Below, one piece after another: positions 23,655-33,970 of a stretch of 64,000 bases of DNA. Under the pieces are notes generated by a model, which ran no database searches, was not told the DNA's origin, and saw only the letters and a program-made list of their open reading frames with translations. Origin of the DNA: Cryptomeria japonica (taxonomy: Eukaryota; Streptophyta; Pinopsida; Cupressales; Cupressaceae); NCBI RefSeq assembly GCF_030272615.1, contig NC_081405.1:313185735-313249734 (forward strand), given 5' to 3'. Both the position numbers and the translations under genes were made by a program. Each line of letters starts with the position of its first letter. Within the stretch, counting starts at the first letter, position 1.

Positions 23655-24866
23655 ATGGGGGACATGAGCTACTTTGAAATGGCTAGACAACTAGAAGCTA
23701 GAAGAAATGAGCTTGAAAACCTAATGGTCAAATTGAAAGCTTCTCAAGTCAAAAGGAGAGAGCTAACTGAACAACTATTAGAGATATTTGATAATAGTTC
23801 TTCAAATGAAGCCAATATTGATGTTTTAGTAGAGGAAGTTGAAAAGTTAAATGGTGAGAAACTGAATCTGAGGAGAGAGCTAGAAGGTCTCACTATCCGC
23901 ATGAGTCAGGAACTGGAAGCCAGAAGAGCTGCTAAAGATCTTATCAAGGAAAGAGATCAAGAGATTACAAAGATAAACAAGGAAAATGCCACTATGAATG
24001 AGCATTTGATTGCTGAAAGAGAAGAAAAGGAGAACCTGCAACTAGATCTTGAACTTGCATCATCTCTGAAAGAGAACCTGTCAAAGCATAATGAAGATCT
24101 CACAAAACAGCTTACTAAAGCCAATGAGAAATTGGAGAAGTTCATCAAGAGTTCTACCATGCTGGAAGAACAAATTCAATCACAAAGAATGAAGGGTGAT
24201 GTCTCTAGACTTGGTTTTCATACAACTGAAAAAGGTGAATCCTTCAGTACAAAGAGAAACAATCCTAAGAACAAATCTACTCCTAAGATCAATAATCCTA
24301 CTAGTAAGAAGGTCTTTAAACCTATCTGCTTTGTTTGCCATAAAAATGGTCACACTGCAAATGTTTGTAGAGACAAACCTAACAGAAATGCAAGTTACAA
24401 TACTAATGCTAGGTATGTGTCCAAGAAGTTTGAAGGTCATTGCTTCACATGTGGAATGTATGGTCATAGATCTGTTGAGTGCTTATATGGAGCAAACAAT
24501 CATGTACCACACATTCATCCAAGACCAAATGGTGATTGGATAAGGAACTTTGATAGCTGGGTAAACTTGAACTGGCAAAGATCCTATGACAACCAATTTA
24601 GTCCATTTGAGATGGAAAAGGTAACAAATGTTATTTGCACAATCTGTAATAACTTTGGTCATGTGGCTATGAACTACAAAATAAGAACAGGAAGAGGAAA
24701 TGCAGGACCTTGGAGATCATCTGGTATGTCATGTTGTCACTGTAACAAACTGAGGCACTTAGCAAAAATCTATAGATCCAGAAACAGCAAACCGATCAAC
24801 TCTTCTAAAGATCGGAAGGGAAAGCAGAAAGCTAATGTTGAAGAAACCAGAGAGGAAATGAATTGA
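23655..24866 (+). CDS. E4 coiled-coil / zinc-knuckle protein, back half of a Copia Gag (403 aa)
   Basis: The only long intact gag-like ORF in the window. ATG 23655 is in a good plant context (ACCATGG). Residues about 1-180 form a continuous charged coiled coil. Then comes EKFIKSSTMLEEQIQ with SRLGFHTTEKGESF, the motif that also closes the coiled coil in E1, E5 and E7. Then four knuckle-like units: CFVCHKNGHTANVC and CFTCGMYGHRSVEC intact (CX2CX4HX4C), CTICNNFGHVAMNY and CCHCNKLRHLAKIY missing the last Cys. No capsid (UBN2-type) domain precedes the coiled coil. The protein could bind RNA and assemble through the coil, but particle formation would need capsid from elsewhere; that is inference. 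Lys-rich C-terminus, stop TGA 24864. Confidence 0.85.
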   Translation: MGDMSYFEMARQLEARRNELENLMVKLKASQVKRRELTEQLLEIFDNSSSNEANIDVLVEEVEKLNGEKLNLRRELEGLTIRMSQELEARRAAKDLIKERDQEITKINKENATMNEHLIAEREEKENLQLDLELASSLKENLSKHNEDLTKQLTKANEKLEKFIKSSTMLEEQIQSQRMKGDVSRLGFHTTEKGESFSTKRNNPKNKSTPKINNPTSKKVFKPICFVCHKNGHTANVCRDKPNRNASYNTNARYVSKKFEGHCFTCGMYGHRSVECLYGANNHVPHIHPRPNGDWIRNFDSWVNLNWQRSYDNQFSPFEMEKVTNVICTICNNFGHVAMNYKIRTGRGNAGPWRSSGMSCCHCNKLRHLAKIYRSRNSKPINSSKDRKGKQKANVEETREEMN

Positions 24867-25403
24867 ATTTGGAAGAAGAAAAGTATTGAGTCACCTGAAG
24901 AAGAAATTGTTCCTTCACCCAGTGAAGAGAACCCTACACTGATGACTTAAGCCTTTTTAATATGGCTAAGGGGAGCTTAATGGTAAAACATCTCCGGACC
25001 CCTTGTAAAAAATGAGTAGCAAAAGAATTTTTGAAACATGAAATTTTGGTAACTTTTTGTCAACTTGTTATCAACCGATTTTTCACTTGAGTAGTGAAAT
25101 CATGGTTTGTAACCCTAACAGGCAAGCATTTATTGTAGTAGGTAAAAAGGATAAAAGTGAGTTTTACTTTGTCAATTTTACCCTAATGCATTCGAGAAAG
25201 AAATTTGGAGCGCTTGCTGAGCTGAGTAAGATTGTCTTGCTATAAATTGCCGAATTGTTTCGTGATTTGTGAAATTAAGTTGAATTGAAGGTTGTAGAAG
25301 GTCGAACTAGTGTGCACTTGGGCATTTCAACTGGTAAATAGGGCAACGTGTGTGAAACAAGGTATTTCTTTGAACATACCACTTCGAATCTTGTTCATCT
25401 AGA
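24867..25403 (+). other. E4 spacer between gag-like and extra ORF
   Basis: About 540 bp. Residual Glu/Pro-rich coding (ESPEEEIVPSPSEEN) continues just past the gag stop, then non-coding sequence to the ATG at 25404. No pol motif and no obvious promoter or internal ribosome entry signal. Confidence 0.5.
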
Positions 25404-28400
25404 ATGACATCTAATTCAAAGTTTGTAGAGAGGTTGATGATCACTTTTGAGCCTATGGAATCTCAAAAGGCAGATAAGATTGTGTTATATAATGCATTAT
25501 CACAAGTTCTGAGCAGAGTTTTGGTCAAAGGTGATTTGTCTAGTTATATTGGCTACAAGTTAGAAGAATTAGGGTCTCTATACATCTACACACAGTTGAA
25601 ATCACTTTGCGATAAGAATGGCAAGATTAAGACACCGTATGCTAGGATTTTCAAAAAGGGTTTTCATAATGCCTCTTATTTTCTTGATGATTTAGAAGAA
25701 GCACATATCAGAATAATTTTGAGTAGAGTTCATGGAGAAAACATGTACTTAAAATGGACTCACACAATTACAAAGGAATCCATTCAGGATGTGACTGGCT
25801 ATTTCTCCACCGGTGAAGTACCTGAGCTAAGGAAAGTTTTAAAGGATACTATCTTTGGTTTAACCAGTTCTACATCTGATGGGTGTTCTTTTTCTGTCAA
25901 TAACATTAAGGACCCTACAGTAAAATTAGCAAAAATGGTGATAGGCTACCAAGTATTTTACTCCAGTATACTTAATAGTATTCCATCTGCAACAGTTCAC
26001 ACAACTCATAGAATGATTGTTGATAATTCTGACTATGATCTCTGTGAAGCTATTAGGAGATGTTTTTGAATTTGCAGTCTATCAAGAAGGATAGAAATTT
26101 GAAATTCAAGTATGGTCAGCTATTAGTCGGTCTATTCTTTTACTTTCATAAATTTTTACCAGGGATAGGAGACATTGAGTGGTCAAAGGACTCACCGGTC
26201 TCGGCTCAAATCAAGAACAACATCAAGGTTGTAAAGAATACTTTTCATGCTACCCTGAATAGGTATTTCAATGAGTTCTAAAAGAAGATGAGTATGAGAA
26301 TGAGGCTACTAGAATAAGTGGTAAAACACTTTGAGAAGGACATAATCTTCTCTGTTACCATTGACTTTTGCTTAATGCAAGCAATTGAGCAAAGAGAAGA
26401 AGAAATGGAAGACATGAGTTATGAGGCTAACCATGATCTACTGGTTGGTTATGCTAATACCCTATTAGCATCACCTATAGACAAGAGGCAGATAAAATTG
26501 GACATTTTGGTAGTCCAAGAAGCATCAGTACAAACCGGTACTGCACCTGTTAAAAGTACAAGAGGAAAGAATAAAAAGTCTGGTGAAGCATCTCCAGCAA
26601 CAAAGAGTACTAGGGTTACCAGGAGTGTCCTAACCAAAAAGGAACCAAAACCCAAAGTATGTACTAAGAAGGAGATAAATAAGAGAGGCGGGAAATTAAT
26701 TTTGCAACCAAAGTCTGAGGGAACGGATTCTAATGAAGAACCTAAGAAAGAAAAATCAACCGGTAGAATATCCAAGAAGGTAAAGGTAGTTCCAAAGGCA
26801 ACTACACCTATTGATATAGCTGCTTACAAACCGAATACCCATTTTGAAAGAACAATGAAGACACTAGGGAGGAATAGGTTTGACAATGTCAAAGAATATT
26901 TTGATTCTTTCACTGAAGATGAGAAAGAGTAAGTGATTCAACAAGTAATCACTCAGTTGTGTCATTATAGTAGATTTCCACATGATCTGGAAAAGTTTAT
27001 TTCAATCTCTTTGTATAATATTCTTTTAGATAAATGGGAGGATGCTATAAAATTGGAAAAAGAAATTATTGATGAAATATTTGTACAATATTTTCCCAAA
27101 TTATCTACGGATGGAATTAGTGCTTTAGTTGATTAGTACAAAGAACATTTTTATTTTAAAGAAAGAAGATTGAAGCTTCTTAATAGAAAAAGTGCAATTG
27201 TTGAAACTGAGACACATCAGATAGCCTGTGGAATCAAAAAGATGGAAGAACTCATCCATTCTTCTACGAATAAGGATACAAAAGAGATAGTTGATGATGT
27301 TAATAGACCGGAAATGGATGAAGAGGAGATTATTCAACCTGATGAGGTCTATCCTCTCAAGAAGAAGGATGATTCCATTATTCTTATTGATGATGATGTT
27401 TAGAACACAGTGGACCTATCTGGAGACAAAACTGCACCAGATATGGAGCCCCCAGCAATCACTAATGTACAGGTTACACTAGTTGAGCAACCGGCTACTC
27501 AACCAAAAGTGGACAATCCACTGTCAATAGAACAACTGGAGAAACCCCAATCTCCACCGGTCATTCAAGAAATTCAAAAGGAGCCTACTGAAACTGTTGT
27601 CACACAATAGGAAATGGAGAAGAATACAGAGAAATCTATCATTAAGGTTGTATCCCCTAAACCGGAAAAGCATAAACAACTTAAAGATGATGATGATGAT
27701 GATTCTCTAAGCATCTCAGGACTAATTGATATGAACAATCTAAGAACATTAGAAATGATGAAAATTTCTAATCTTATGCAATCTAGGATGCATAAGAAGA
27801 GATTGAAAGAGCAAAGGGTTGAAGCAAAGACAATTTAGACTGTAGTAGAAATTTTGTCTAGTCTACCACTGGGAACATCTATAGCACATCTTTCTACACC
27901 CATTAGCAAACTTGGTCAGTTAGTTGCAGATGCATCTAATCAAATCAAGTCACTAGAAGATGCTGCTCAACTGTATGCTGAAAAGAGCCACAAGAAGAAA
28001 TATGGAGATAAACTGGCAAAGGATATTGATGGTAGAAAAATGGCTCTATCTCACAATAAAAGTTTGTTGAGTAAATCTATTGAAACAGTAGGAAAGTATC
28101 TTGCTTCTACCTCCAATGTTACTTTCTTTTATTCTGGCATTTCAAAAAGTCAAGTTGAAACAGAGCAAGAAATGCAAAGGATATGCAAGGCATATGTCCC
28201 ACTCTAGGATTCCATACATGCCTTTAGTAAGTGTATAGATGATTTGCATAATAGGCTAGACAACTATGATAATGAGAAGGCAAAGAGACTTCGATCTCTT
28301 AAAGACCTCAAAAGTCTACTCACATCACAAGTAGACATTCTTCAGAGGGTCTACTCCAATACAGAAGCTATTCTTGCAACTCCTGAAACCTACACACTGG

Positions 28401-28537
28401 ACTCAATGGAAGAATTTCATTCCCAGCTGACATCTACATTCGAGTATACTGCAAACATACTGCAATCATGGGAAAATGCTTTGTCATGGATGAAGAAGAG
28501 CTTCAATTCTATTTTTATGAGATTAGCTAATGCATGA
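25404..28537 (+). pseudogene. E4 extra ORF (broken), about 1,044 codons
   Basis: Open for 221 codons from ATG 25404 to 26069. A frameshift near 26060 moves to a second frame used all the way to TGA 28537, crossing stops at 26279, 26930, 27134, 27401, 27608, 27836 and 28205. Blocks: ILSRVHGENMYLKWTHTITKE-SIQDVTG (residues about 110-140); DIIFSVTIDFCLMQAIEQRE and MSYEANHDLLVGYA, matching E5 and E1 block II; a Lys-rich, Ser/Pro-rich middle with an Asp run; and a helical C-terminus DILQRVYSNTEA. Most stops are TAG or TAA. Function unknown. Basic middle segments might bind nucleic acid. Confidence 0.8.
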
Positions 28538-28594
28538 ACCTTTTTTTTAAGTTATTGTTATATCTGCTAAACACTTTGATATGAATTTTCTATA

Positions 28595-29798
28595 TGTATA
28601 CACCTAAAAATGGTCTGAAGATATTTAATTAAATAAGAAAATATTTAATTAATCCCCCTTCCTAATTTAATTGAATTCATTAGGCAATTTGATTAAATTC
28701 TCCCTTTAATCTACTTATTAATAAATCTAAGGATTTATTTAATAGGTTCATTTACATAGTCCCCTTTGATTAATTAATTCAAAATTAATTAATCCTCCCC
28801 CCACTTCAATCAATTCTTCTAATCTTCTAATTAATTAAAACAAATCAATTTATGAGTTGTTGAGAATTAATTAGTCTTTTCCTATTATTTGAATTTTTAA
28901 ATTCAAATTACCCACATGCCTCCTAACTTCTAACCACCTAGCCTAACCATCCATCTAACCTAACCCATCCCACCTAACCTTGGGTTTGCCTAACCCTATC
29001 CTATCTTGCACATTCTAACCTCCTTATCCTAACCTCCTATGGTGTGGATATTTTCTTCTTGAGACACATGGCACTATGGCCACATATCTCCTCTCTTGGA
29101 CACTTGCCCTTTTATGAGAAAAGCTCCTTGACACTTGTCACCACATAGATAACAAGTGTCTCTTCCTCCAACCTCTTCTCCAACCTCCTCCAATTTCACC
29201 CTTGATATCTTCAAACTCAATCTTGACCATTGATTCCTGCCACCTCACCCCTGGCCTTGGAAATCCTATAAATATCCCCCATTTTGGTGCAATAAGGATC
29301 CCATCTCATTATCATCTTATGCATTGTTATTATAGGTGGATCCCATCTCATTTCATCTTATGAATTGTTACTATAGGAATATCATTTGAGCATTGTTGTT
29401 TTAAGCAATTTCATCTTAGATTTATCTTAATTTGATCATTTTCTAGCATAATTGTTGAATCATGTAGCTTAACCAATCTCTTTTCTAGCTTAATTGCATC
29501 ATCATCATAGCTTAATCATGCATATTATTAGCTTAATTAGTCTCTTGGATCAATCTAGCATAATCAATCTCATCTTTGCATATCATTATCATTTCAAATC
29601 CTTCGTCTAGGTGTAGTCAAGTCACTAGGATTGCTTATCTAGATCTACGAGAAAATCCATACTCGCATCTCTTAGGAGGCGATAGGTTGCTTTGTCATGG
29701 TTCATCTTTGTTTACTTATTATTTTGTAACCATGCTTGTAATGATCTATTGAGTGTTGTGTGTTGCAACTATAGGTATCACACTTCACAGGTAGGACA
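28595..29798 (+). mobile_element. E8: Gypsy-like solo LTR, 1204 bp, TSD CTATA
   Basis: Target duplication CTATA at 28590-28594 and 29799-29803. Starts TGTATACACC and ends GTAGGACA. Different composition from the Copia LTRs: AT-rich ATTTAATTAA stretches, then CT-rich blocks and a TATA-like CCTATAAATATCCCC near 29269. No coding sequence. Assignment to Gypsy is from general look only; solo LTR status is firm from ends and duplication. It lies in the 3' UTR of E4. Confidence 0.88.
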
Positions 29799-30003
29799 CT
29801 ATATATGTATATGTTTTATCTTTACAATTTGGCATTGTTGTCAAAGGGGGAGTAGAAATATGTATATGTGTTTTTGAAAATTTTGTATTTATGCATGCAT
29901 TAAGGGGGAGTATGAGTATATGTGTAAATTTGTTGTGTATGCACACTTAGTGGTATTACTGTAAAATTTTCTAAGTCTTGCCATCAATGCCAAAGGGGGA
30001 GAT
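29799..30003 (+). other. E4 3' UTR with three purine tracts
   Basis: CAAAGGGGGAGTAG near 29844, TTAAGGGGGAGTATG near 29902 and AAAGGGGGAGAT at 29992-30003, the last abutting the LTR. Same triple arrangement as E0 and similar to E5. Confidence 0.75.
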
Positions 30004-31287
30004 TGTTGGCTTGATGATGATTGTAGTGTATTTATCACTTGTCATTGACAAAACACTCTCACGCACACATATGATTATATTGACTACCAGTGTAACTTAA
30101 ATTGTTTACACTGTCAACTGGTATACCTTGTAGTTAATCCCTAACTGGTACTTTGTGTCAACCGGTATGTGCATAAGAGACAACCTGTGGTTATACTAAG
30201 TCAGCATCAAGATGAAGATAAAGAGGAGATTCAAGGACAATGGTTCATATGTTTTATTCAAACCGGTATTGATTATTCCAATCGGTATTTGGCTATTTAT
30301 GTGATGAGTTACTAGAACTGACTACTTGGCAGTCATTTTTGTGATGGGTTATGATCACTTGTCCATATACACTACACCTAGCAAATTGTGTCATGATTTC
30401 CTTAGGCCGAAATGAAATTTGAATGTCTATATATTGACATCTCAGTAAATCTTTTCAAGATGATGGTATGCATGAAGTGTAAATGTATTTTGCTGAAGAG
30501 TGATAAGTGTTAAGATGAAGAGTGTGTTTAAGAGTAGTGTTGATTGTGATTAGAAGGATCTGATCAAGCAAGTAGTGTGCTACTCTGCAACAGATCAAAC
30601 CATTCTTGTTGTTTTCTAACCATTACAGCAGAATCAAATCCCTTAACCGAGTAAGCTCCAACAAGTTTCAATGTATAAATCCTATAACAAGGTGATCCAT
30701 TAGTTTGGATTCTAAAATCCTCCACCGAGGTTACTCCTAACAGAGTACTACTCCTAACAGGGTATAAGCTTCTAATCAAGCTTTGGGATCTCTAACAAGA
30801 TTCGCTCCTAGCAAAGCATTTTGTAGACCTTAACCAGTCAGTTATCTATTACTGTAGATAGTTAACTTGTGAGTTCCATCTCACCATGGTTTTTACCTAT
30901 TTGGTTTTTCCATGTATAAACACTTTTGTTATGGTGGATGTTGTTATATCATTTTTGATTACATGCATTATGTTTAAAAGCTTTGTTAAGTTCACCTACC
31001 GGTTAGTATTTTGTGCATTCTTTCTTGATCACTTAATTGAGTTGGCTTGCAAGATTTAAATAAATAAGGCATTGCATTGCAGATGGAACCAAAAACAATG
31101 ATTTCTTAATAGAGCTTGAAACATCCAAGTTCATACACAACTCTGGAGGAAACTCCACATATTTTCTTCCATTCTCATCTGGTTATACTTGGTGCTTTGT
31201 AAAAAATTATAGGATCTCTAAAGTGATTTGGTTTTTGGTGTCACTGATTCAACCCCCCCCCCCTCTCAGTGCTTTTCAAGTCCATCA
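30004..31287 (+). repeat. E4 3' LTR (1284 bp) with a private 211-bp insert
   Basis: Starts TGTTGGCTTGATGATG and ends TCCATCA before GATAG. Colinear with the 5' copy except for about 31008-31218, absent from the 5' copy and from the related E0 LTR. TATA-like CTATATATTG at 30427-30436. Confidence 0.93.
31008..31218 (+). other. Exon-like insert in the E4 3' LTR
   Basis: A 211-bp segment found only in this LTR. Its first part resembles an intron end: T-rich, TTAATTGA branch-like site, then TTGCATTGCAG at 31072-31082. From 31064 to the end one frame is open for over 50 codons, with segments LIELETSKFIHN and YFLPFSSGYTWC. No terminal repeats or clear target duplication seen. Possibly a captured gene fragment; the protein was not recognised. 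Confidence 0.4.
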
Positions 31288-31292
31288 GATAG

Positions 31293-31728
31293 TTTTGTTC
31301 CTCATTTCCACAACTCCATTCTGCTGAGGTGTCCAGGGAGAAGAAAATTGTCTTCTTATACCATGCTTGTCACAAAAGTTATTAAACTCACCGGATGTGA
31401 ATTCTCCACCATGGTCTGGTCTCAAAAAATTAATCTTCAATCTTGTCTCAGTTTCCACTTTAGCCTAAAATATTTTAAACTTTTCAAATGCTTCAGATTT
31501 TTCTCTCAAAAAAGTAACCCACATAATTCTAGAATAATCATCAATGATTAGCATGAAATATCTATCACCATGAAAATTTTTAACTCTAGCATGGCCACAT
31601 GAATCGATATGAATAAGATCAAAAACATCATTTGGTTTATCTTGTATACTCCTAGAAGAGGTTCTGACCTGTTTACCCATTTGACATTCTTTACATACTA
31701 GATTATAGGGCTTCATAATCTTACGTAT
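31293..31728 (-). pseudogene. E2 integrase core fragment between E5 and E4
   Basis: Minus strand: KIMKPYNLVCKECQMGKQ (zinc-binding end), then HIDSCG, IIDDYSRIMWVTFL, and after a stop near 31465, LRPDHGGEFTS and TPQQNGVVE. These are the Copia integrase core with its Asp, Asp and Glu positions; the usual TDNG/GGEF is read here as PDHGGEF. Frame continuity to 38474 and 21337 is seen when E5 and E4 are taken out. Confidence 0.92.
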
Positions 31729-31949
31729 TGTTGGCATTACACACTCTAATGAGAATTGTAGGTGATTGAAGGTATTTTCATTGATGGCAACCTTGCAATC
31801 TTATGGCACCAGCACCGACAGACTCTACACCGGTAGATAGTTCACTGACAGCGACAAGAATGCTTACCGACACCCAAGCCGACAAGATTTTGTTTATTGT
31901 ATATTGTATTTAATTGTAATATCTTTTTGTAAGCCGACATGGCATATTG

Positions 31950-31960
31950 TAATAAGACTC
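31950..31960 (+). promoter_or_regulatory. TATA box of the E5 LTR
   Basis: CATATATAAGT, identical in the 3' LTR at 37943-37953 although surrounding bases differ. Position in mid-LTR suits a U3/R boundary promoter. Confidence 0.6.
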
Positions 31961-32283
31961 ATATATAAGTATGAGATCTTGTAGATCATTTTGTAATGAG
32001 ATGATAAGATGGATATGTAGAGCGAATATTAAGGTAGATTTTGGAGAAAGGTTTATGGTTATTGCATGAGCTTAAACTAGTACTGAACCTAGAATAGCAG
32101 ATGCTTTTTGTAGCAATACATCACATTGGATTCTCATAATCCATTTTGTAAGTCAGTGAGACTTCCTTTTGTATTTAAGCAGTGAGCTCTAGTTAGATGG
32201 CCTTCCTGCATGTGCAGTCACACTATTGTAAGTAATATTTATTCATTGGATAGTGAGTGAATATTGTGGGTCACAAATCCCAC

Positions 32284-32312
32284 CGAGGTTTTTCCCACCT
32301 CGGGTTTCCTCG
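32284..32312 (+). other. Predicted U5 RNA hairpin, E5 LTR
   Basis: CGAGG and CCTCG are complementary, with CCC/GGG inside them (CCCACCTCGGG). The 3' LTR has TGAGG and CCTCA, still complementary. E7 has CGAGG/CCTCG (61916-61945) and E2 (minus) pairs CATGG with CCATA by one wobble. The same block lies just before TTGTGTTATGGTG in several LTRs here. Confidence 0.55.
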
Positions 32313-32493
32313 CCAAAAATCTTGTGTTATGGTGTGCTTTCTATGTTGTGTTTATTGTTCATATTTACTGCATTAATTCTTGTTTACCAGTACACTATTT
32401 TTGAATGAAAATTATTTAATAAGGTTAGAAAATCAATCAACCGACAAGATACTGATTCACCCCCCCCTCTCAGTATCTTTGGGAATCCTAACA

Positions 32494-32508
32494 ATTGGTA
32501 TCAGAGCC
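32494..32508 (+). other. E5 primer binding site
   Basis: ATTGGTATCAGAGCC immediately after the LTR, complementary to the 3' end of initiator tRNA-Met as in most Copia elements. Confidence 0.93.
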
Positions 32509-32564
32509 TGGTCCTCTATTTTCAAAAGCCTAACAACTTGAGGAAGATTCTGACCCTGGTATAG

Positions 32565-33594
32565 ATGGAAAACTTGAGAAAGCAATTGGAAACAGTTCTT
32601 GCAGATTATGATGCAGAAAAGTTAAAAAATATCAAACTTGAAGATGATCTGAAGACTATACATGAATTCATTCAAGGACTTCAAGAAAATCTCACTATTT
32701 CTAGAAACAAGAGAAGAGAACTTCATGAAAAGATGCAGAATGATGATGAAAAGGAAACACTTAATGATCTTGTAAGCAAGATGAGGCAAGAAAGCGTGAC
32801 CTTGAGGAATCAGATGCAAGATATGACTATGAGGTATTGTAAAGACATTGAAGACAAAAAGAAGAATGAAGATGACTTGACTAGGAGACTCAATGATGCT
32901 AGAAATGAAAATTTAAGACTCAGTCATGAAAATGATATGTTGAAGACATATCTAATTCACATGGAACATGATAAAACCAAACTTATGAGACAAAAGGATT
33001 TTTTGGAAAATGAGTTGGCTACTGCAAATCAACACAAAGAGAAATTCAACAAAAGTTCAGAAGAACGTGATGATATGCTGAAAAGTCGAAAACCTAATGG
33101 AGACACTAATGGACTTGGATTTGAAGTTGGTGAAAGCTTTGGTACTGCAAACAATCATGATAACATCGGTAAGACAACCTAATGCCTACAAATTTAATGG
33201 TAAATTATTTAACTATAACAAGTATGGTCATAGAGCAAATCAGTGTAGATCTAGATACTATCAGAACACTAATACACCCACTGGTCAATGTTCCAAATGC
33301 AACAAAATTGGTTATAATTCAAAAAATTGTAGGATGAATGTAAGATGTTATGTTTGTGGAAGATTTGGACACCTATCTAATCAATGCAGAACACATACCA
33401 ACATAGGATATGGAAAAGCTATTCAGAAGAACAATGTGACATGTTATTCTTGTAACAAAATTGGACATATTGCAAAATTTTGTAGAAGTAAGGCATCACC
33501 GGCAAATAACAAAGGACCTAGTTTGAAAGGTAAAGAGAAGGCTGATGAGGTAAAGAAAGAATTTTCAAAAAAATTGATTAGAAAGAGAGATTAG
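32565..33594 (+). pseudogene. E5 coiled-coil / zinc-knuckle gag-like protein (one frameshift)
   Basis: ATG 32565, 57 bases after the primer site. About 190 residues of coiled coil, then NKSSEERDDMLKS and NGLGFEVGESF. A frameshift between about 33130 and 33180 leads to four knuckle-like units: a degenerate one, CSKCNKIGYNSKNC (His to Tyr), CYVCGRFGHLSNQC and CYSCNKIGHIAKFC (both intact). Ends Lys-rich at 33594. Clear homolog of the E1 gag (shared RRELHE/RRELYD, MQDMTM/MQDITM and ENDMLK/KNDMLK) and of E4. No capsid domain. Confidence 0.87.
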
Positions 33595-33970
33595 AATGTT
33601 GATGAGGCTATTCCTTCACCGGTAGAACAGAATATCACTCCACTGGCAGGAGATTCTTCATCTAACTAAACTAAAATCTTTTGGGGGTATGACAACTAAC
33701 TGAAAACCATGCAAGTTTACCCTCGGTTAATGGTAAGAAGATGAATTTCTTCTTTACCGATAGATGAGTTAAGTTTCACTTAACTGACAGGCATTTATTG
33801 TGGCAGTTGAAGGAAAAGACATTATAAATCAGTGTTTTTCACTCTTTTTCATTCACCGAGCATTCAAATTTCCTAAGAGCACGAAAAACCTGAGCGAAGC
33901 CATCCACAACGAGAAGTGAAGCAAAATCTTTCAAGCATCCAAAACTAAAGGTAGATTAAGGTATTTATCA
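33595..33970 (+). other. E5 spacer between gag-like and extra ORF
   Basis: About 375 bp; a short Pro-rich gag tail (VEQNITPLAGD), then non-coding sequence up to ATG 33971. Same length class as in E1. Confidence 0.5.

Larger units (their letters stand above)
21338..31287 (+). mobile_element. E4: pol-less Copia-type element with intact coiled-coil/CCHC ORF, TSD GATAG
   Basis: Perfect 5-bp target duplication GATAG at 21333-21337 and 31288-31292. 5' LTR 21338-23592 (split by a solo LTR), primer site 23593-23606, gag-like ORF 23655-24866, extra ORF 25404-28537, a Gypsy solo LTR 28595-29798, 3' LTR 30004-31287. No protease, integrase, RT or RNase H motif anywhere between the LTRs. Inserted into the integrase of E2. 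Confidence 0.95.
31729..32493 (+). repeat. E5 5' LTR (765 bp)
   Basis: TGTTGGCATTACAC to GGAATCCTAACA. Contains a TATA box near 31950, the U5 hairpin at 32284-32312, TTGTGTTATGGTG, and the C-tract end signature. Confidence 0.95.

Noticed and set aside
26449-26775. 108-codon minus-strand ORF
   Set aside because: Antisense shadow of the E4 extra ORF; Leu/Val/Phe-rich as expected from the complement of Lys/Glu codons.
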